Positions 59,148-64,000 of a stretch of 64,000 nt of DNA are shown piece by piece. A model generated the notes under the pieces. The model ran no database searches and was not told where the DNA came from. It saw only the letters and a program-made list of their open reading frames with translations. Source of the DNA: Fremontodendron californicum. Its lineage: Eukaryota; Streptophyta; Magnoliopsida; Malvales; Malvaceae. Where the stretch lies: positions 21,555,010 through 21,619,009 of the forward strand of contig JAULJL010000002.1 in the NCBI GenBank assembly GCA_030761205.1, in the 5' to 3' direction. The stretch's first letter is position 1, and each line of letters opens with the position of its first letter. The translations under genes and the position numbers were made by a program.

Positions 59148-60956
59148 TGTTGGGATTCGACCTCATGCTCAAACATTAATTGAATTAAAGAAGAACATGA
59201 ACACAATGGAAAAATAAACAAAGAGATTGTCGAATCTTTCAAGATCATGCTTGTAAAATTTTATTGCAATCTTGAAATTATAAGGAATACATTTGATCAA
59301 GATTCATACCTTCACTCAAAGATCTAGTAATCTTGAGTTGCCAAACAGCGCACTCAATCTTGAACACCAAGAAGCCAACGCCGAATCTTTAGCCACACTA
59401 GTGTTTGGCCTCTAATGGTGATCCACACCAGATGATCAAGAGAACCTTCATAAGGTAAGAATTGAGTCCTGCCGAAATCATTGCTAGTGGCTTAGGTTTC
59501 AAAAACCTCTCCCCGTCTAAAGATCCATGGCCAAATGCTTCATCAGCATCAAGAAGAAGAAAACGCTTTTCTTCCTTCTCTGGGTTTGGTGCGCCAACCA
59601 CAAAGATTATCTTGATCTTCTTTCTTCTTCACTATATGTCTTTGCTCTCTTGAAAGAAAACGTTTTTCTCTCTAGCAATCCATCAAAAGGCAAGGAGGAA
59701 GAAAGAAATCAAGAAGAATACACCAAACGCTCAAAGCACATCTCATGTGCGGCTAAGGGCCAATAGAGAGATCGGACGCAACATGTTTATTTATATAGGG
59801 GGCGGCAACACTCCAGGGTTCGACTAAGGGCTATAACATAACTCTTATGTATTTTCTCTTAAGTCTTTCCACTTAATTAAACTATTTAATTAAGTCCTTA
59901 TTGATTAAATTCATAATTTAATCAATTAGGCTCATCCAATTTAATCTCTTAATTCACCTTTCTGTGTGTGACCCATTAGGCTTCCAATATGTTGGAAATG
60001 AATATAAATTAATCTAATTAATTTATACTCATAGATCATGAGCGGACTCTAGCAAGCCATCATGACAACCCAAATACTGGAGAGTCAAGTTAGTCTCGAC
60101 ATAACCTTTCGTGTTTAGTCTATCATTGTAATTCGATTCTTTCACCAAATATCTGGAAAGACCATGAGCATTGTGTAGTGACTACTCATGTTCAATCCAT
60201 ATTAGTTCTTGCAGCTATTGGTTAACTTTGTGAACTTAGAGAAACTATTTCTCCTAAATTCATTATACTCTGGCCAGAGATTCCATCAAGTTAACTTACG
60301 ACAGGAACAGATGAGATATGTCTCCGATGTCACTTGGAGTGGTGAATCTCTCTGGATCACTCATCTATCTTCGTATGCTTCATGTCATACCCAAAATCAC
60401 CCTACCATAAGCTTCACTCATTGGGACCCATTCATGATAAAATCAAAGAATGACAATTCACATACAAGATGACCTTGTATCACAAGTCAGAGGACTACTT
60501 ACACGACTGACACGTGAGAACGTTTCCATAGACACTTGAGTGACAATACCAAATGGAGTTCCCACAGCGCGCCATGTTCATTGAACTTGTTCAACAGACA
60601 AACACCTACATGTTATCCTAAAGTATCCCTTATACTTCAACATGTGAGATTAGTTGCTTACTAAGTAGGCTTAACAAATACTAGTCTTTGAGCATTGCCA
60701 ATGCCCCGTCTTGGCAATACGATGACTAGGAACAGTTTTAGAAACATGTGTTTGATACATAAGGATCTCACAATTATAAATAATTCTTTTGCAAGGCCTT
60801 TATGTTCCATGGGCTTCATCCGATTAGTACTTAATAACTCTTTCTCATTGTACTAACATGAAGGAAAACCTTGTATCACTAAGATATAGTGATGGGTTTG
60901 CATTATTGGTAGTTTATACCTGACCAAACCGATTGGCTCTAGGGCATATACCAACA
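59148..60956 (-). mobile_element. H-family LTR, minus strand (1,809 bp)
   Basis: The plus strand shows TGTTGGGATTCG at the left and GGCATATACCAACA at the right, the reverse of TGTTGGTATATGCC to GAATCCCAACA. A PPT complement follows at 60,957. It has internal sequence of its family on both sides. The 63- to 79-aa frames at 59,462-59,766 are inside the LTR and not genes. Confidence 0.88.
59788..59795 (-). promoter_or_regulatory. TATA box of the minus-strand H-family LTR
   Basis: The minus strand reads CCCTATATAAATAAAC, about 650 bp from the LTR's 3' end. A candidate LTR promoter. Confidence 0.45.
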
Positions 60957-60969
60957 ATCTCCTACTTGC
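60957..60969 (-). other. Polypurine tract next to the minus-strand LTR
   Basis: The minus strand reads GCAAGTAGGAGAT immediately before the LTR start TGTTGGTATATG. Confidence 0.85.
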
Positions 60970-62889
60970 GCCAATAGCTAACGCATCCAATGCCGAACTT
61001 TTTAGATTAGCAACTGTGTCTCTACCAGGACATAGCTTCAGTACATTATTATGAGAATATGCTTTGGTCATATACTTTTGATAATCTCTATTATCATAGT
61101 CACAATACTTATCTGGATCACAATGAAACTTGATTCCTTATGGCTCATGTTGTTACTTTAACAACTAGGAATCTTTTAATTAGCCAGTGAGCTATTGGTC
61201 CAAACACACCTTCTTGTGGCCTTAAACAAAAGGTTTGTATTCTGTCTTAGAATATAAATAATTCAGTCCTCTCTGATTTGGACCGTTTCCAAATGATTGA
61301 ATTTATTTACATCATAGCATTAAGTCACTTATTGGATTCTATCTATGTTAAACTTATTTAACATTTAATCCAATCAGTTGTTGCTAAATCTGTTAGATCT
61401 TAGCATAACTGTCGATTTACCTTTTAATTATCAATGTATCTAATATAGATTATTTGTTGAGTAATTTGTATTACTCCCACTAACCCTTAGGTGTGCACAA
61501 AAGATATCTCATCCTTTTGATAAATTCAACTCTTGAATGTAACTATCAAAATTGGATATCTCAATCCATTGTCTAACAATGTTCTATTAAGTAGACTCAT
61601 CTCTTATAAGTTATCCATCAAAAGTATCTTACTTAATCATTATGTTTAGTAGACTCATCACGTATGAGTAATGCATCATAATACATCCTACTAAATCTTG
61701 GTGCCTTTATGCATCCTATGCATAATCTCGGATTTCTACTTATGACCTTTAACTTTTAAATGTCATAATGCTCCCACTGTTTCCTACTTGTGTAGAAACA
61801 TTCAAAGTAAACTCATTTACTTTCCTATGGGATGTGAATTCAAAACTCTTTTGAATATACATTTGTAATTATAAAACCAAACATCTCATATCTCATACGA
61901 ATGTTTGTTTTACAAATACAATTTGAAATCCTTTCTAGGTTAGTGTTTCGGCAATCTTGGCTATTTGGAGCATCATGGACTTTTCTATGTCATCACATAG
62001 TAATGTTCATCCAATTCATCTGATATGAATTCTATTAGATAATCAATCAATTTAGTTTCAAGACATTCTTCATTTAGATCAAATCTTAATAAGAATGCTC
62101 TTTAACTAAATTAGTTTCATAATCTTAGTATGAAATTCCTTGAGCCAAAGCTCATCTAATTGTCAAGTTTTGTATAAGATTTCCTTTGATTCATAATCAA
62201 AGAAACTATTAGTATCTATATACTTTAATCTTATACTTTTTACTTGAACAACCTTTGATTATCTTTTATGCAAGTTTCTATTTTTTTTTATGAGTGTAAT
62301 AAGACCATGATATGGTACAAATTTCGTATTAACTTTCAGTTCATTATGGGGTGAATGGCCAAGCATCTAATGCTAGGATAACCCGAAATATCAACGATAA
62401 TGTTTCTAAAACATTCATCATGAATAGGTTGGCAAGCTTGATCAAATATCAACTAAGGTTGCCACCTCCTTGGTCTTATTCTTTTCACTTGTCCTTGTCA
62501 TTAGTTCCATCTATATGTCATACATATCTTTGAACCAATTTTATAGGTATCATATACCTAAAGGTAGTGAAAACAAACTCATAATAACCATGAAGTAAAA
62601 CTTCTCAAGTGTCACTTCCCTTCAAGTATTGAATATACTTCTTGCATTTATGCCTCCAATGCCTTGCCTTGCCATAATGATGGTGTGTCCTTTTGATCGA
62701 TATCAATTTCTTTTTCATCTAATCCTTCGGCTTCATAAGGCCTTTGAGAGAGAAACATCTTTTCTTTAAAGAACTATTCTTCGGTTACCTTCCCCTGGTG
62801 GAAGTAACAAAGTGGATGATCTTTTCAATCTAAAGAGCACATTTAGCAACACCTATTGATTCATGTTGTAATACAACATGAATTGGAAA
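60957..62889 (-). mobile_element. H-family internal sequence L, minus strand
   Basis: The part nearest the LTR matches the end of H's interior (54,430-54,745): GTTGTTAAAGTAACAAC, CATATTCTCAT and the PPT. The remainder to 62,889 is AT-rich, with repeated AGTAGACTCATC phrases (61,594 and 61,649) and no recognisable protein on either strand. Confidence 0.65.
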
Positions 62890-62968
62890 TATTGGCATAT
62901 GCCCTAGAGCCAATCAGTTTGGTCAGGCATAAACTACCAATAATGCAAACCCATCACTATATCTTAGT
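62890..62968 (+). mobile_element. H-family LTR start, plus strand, 79-bp stub
   Basis: TATTGGCATATGCCCTAGAG to ATATCTTAG matches the first part of the H-family LTR (compare the reverse of 60,878-60,956). It is cut by Ogre F. It faces the minus-strand LTR, so L lies between two LTRs in opposite orientation. Confidence 0.8.
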
Positions 62969-63113
62969 TGTAGACACCTAATTTTTTCCGGACCACTAAA
63001 ACATGTATGTTTCTTCCTAAATTGATGTTTCAGAATGTAAAAAGATTTTTTCATCCTGCAGGTGGTACCCGAGACTTAGTTTAAGAGGGCGAGCATAAAA
63101 AGACAAACTCAAA

Positions 63114-63181
63114 AAAGTCAACCCGAAAAAAATCAACCCCGAAAAAGTCAGCCCCAGAAGTCAACTACTGAAAAAGTCAAC
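63114..63181 (+). promoter_or_regulatory. W-box-like array in LTR F
   Basis: AGTCAA occurs at 63,115, 63,158 and 63,175, with variants at 63,131 and 63,146. It is the longest version of the array among the LTRs together with LTR A. Confidence 0.4.
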
Positions 63182-63659
63182 CCACTTTCAAAATCAAGAT
63201 TTGAACTTCAATTGAAAAATGGCGAAAGAATTTTGATAATCCGAGGTCTACATTGAAAGATATGGAGTTCGGAAGTTGGGTTATGGAGATTCCGTAGAAA
63301 GGAAACCCTAATCCAGGAAATTTAGGGAAAAATGCTTAAACGATCGAATTGGTCAAAATTGAAGGTTCCAAATGAAAGATAAGCATTGACTACGGGTACT
63401 GGAGAAGCCACTTGAAAGAAAAACTGAAAGAAAAATCAATTCGGGAGAAAACCGAGAATTAGGGTTTTTAGTGGATTTCGATGAAATCGGGAAGAATTAC
63501 AGAAATGGCCGGACTTGGTAAGACTAAAGCCCCCAATGGATGAGGAATGATTAAAAAGGGATAGCCCAAGGCTCAGCTTGAAGAAAATCTGAAAATCGAA
63601 CTAGTTTTGAGCAAAACCAGGTTTCGGAGGCAAAAGGGCAAAATTGGAAAATTGGAAAA

Positions 63660-64000
63660 AATAGCAAATGGACTCCAAAAATTCTAAGAAATTGCAAATC
63701 TCATTCTTAAATCATTTTAAAGAGATTGGCGAAAGAAAATCTTGATTCCGAGTTCGTTTGCAAAATGGCCAAATCCCGGGTCTCCTATGTAGTAATTCAA
63801 GAAGATAAATCCCGAAAAATAGCAAATGAACTCCAAATCTTCTAAAAATTTGCAAATTTCATTTTTAAATTGTTTTAAAGAGATTGGAAAAATAAAATCT
63901 TGATTCGGAGTTCGTTTGCAAAATGGCCCAATCCCGGGCCTCCTATGTAAATAATTCAAGAAAATAAATCCCGAAAAAATACCAAATGAGTTCCAAAAAT
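63660..64000 (+). repeat. 158-bp tandem repeat in LTR F (two units, continues off the edge)
   Basis: GAGTTCGTTTGCAAAATGGC starts near 63,750 and 63,908, 158 bp apart. Confidence 0.8.

Larger units (their letters stand above)
62969..64000 (+). mobile_element. Ogre LTR F, 5' part, runs off the right edge
   Basis: It starts TGTAGACACCTAATTTT with no PPT before it, so it is a 5' or solo LTR inserted in an H-family LTR. It shows a W-box-like array (63,115-63,181) and 158-bp repeats from about 63,660. Confidence 0.88.

Noticed and set aside
59462..59766. Overlapping 63- to 79-aa frames with Ser/Lys-rich starts
   Set aside because: They are entirely inside a minus-strand H-family LTR bounded by TG/CA and a PPT.

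Overview
This 64-kb window is plant nuclear DNA made almost entirely of nested LTR retrotransposons. It is AT-rich. I found no credible host gene, rRNA or tRNA. The families point to a eudicot: Ty3/gypsy elements of the Tat/Ogre type (about 5-kb LTRs running TGTAGACACC to GTTGCGACA, a tRNA-Arg-type primer site, and an ORF1 upstream of gag), and Ty1/copia elements with the usual TGGTATCAGAG primer site. The setting looks like old heterochromatin. Every coding fragment is broken, and elements sit inside elements at least four deep.

Layout. (1) 1-5,071: a minus-strand Ogre LTR (A) running off the left edge, inserted into (2) the repeat-rich 3' untranslated region (5,072-6,504) and 3' LTR (6,505-11,286) of a plus-strand Ogre (B). 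Ogre B itself interrupts (3) a decayed copia element, with protease to RNase H at 11,287-13,966 and its 3' LTR at 13,967-15,555. (4) 15,556-15,973 is an inverted fragment of that copia LTR. (5) 15,974-58,017 is a non-coding copia-type element, H. Its left LTR is truncated, it has a PBS at 18,363, a PPT at 54,733 and a 3' LTR at 54,746-58,017 that carries a Mutator-like MITE. (6) Inside H lies element J (19,620-52,732), bounded by the 5-bp target duplication ATATG. J has 0.8-kb LTRs and a non-coding, repeat-rich interior. (7) Inside J are Ogre pieces: a truncated minus-strand Ogre C (22,395-29,123), a partial Ogre LTR (29,124-32,683), a duplicated 1-kb slice of J (32,684-33,683), and a gag-only Ogre, D (33,684-47,635), with two gag modules and no pol. 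(8) 58,018-62,889 is minus-strand H-family sequence in which one LTR (59,148-60,956) is shared by two internal regions. (9) 62,890-62,968 is a plus-strand H-type LTR stub cut by a final Ogre LTR (F, 62,969 to the right edge).

How the parts relate. None of these elements looks autonomous. H and J have LTRs, PBS and PPT but no recognisable proteins, so any past mobility needed proteins from elsewhere. The coding copia at 11.3 kb has similar LTR and PPT sequences and is a plausible relative of H's helper. Ogre D retains gag but has no pol. The observations most worth following are a roughly 15-kb tandem duplication inside J, the duplicated gag without pol, the LTR-borne 158-bp repeats and W-box-like arrays, satellite-like 3' UTR repeats, and a MITE with an empty site in the partner LTR.
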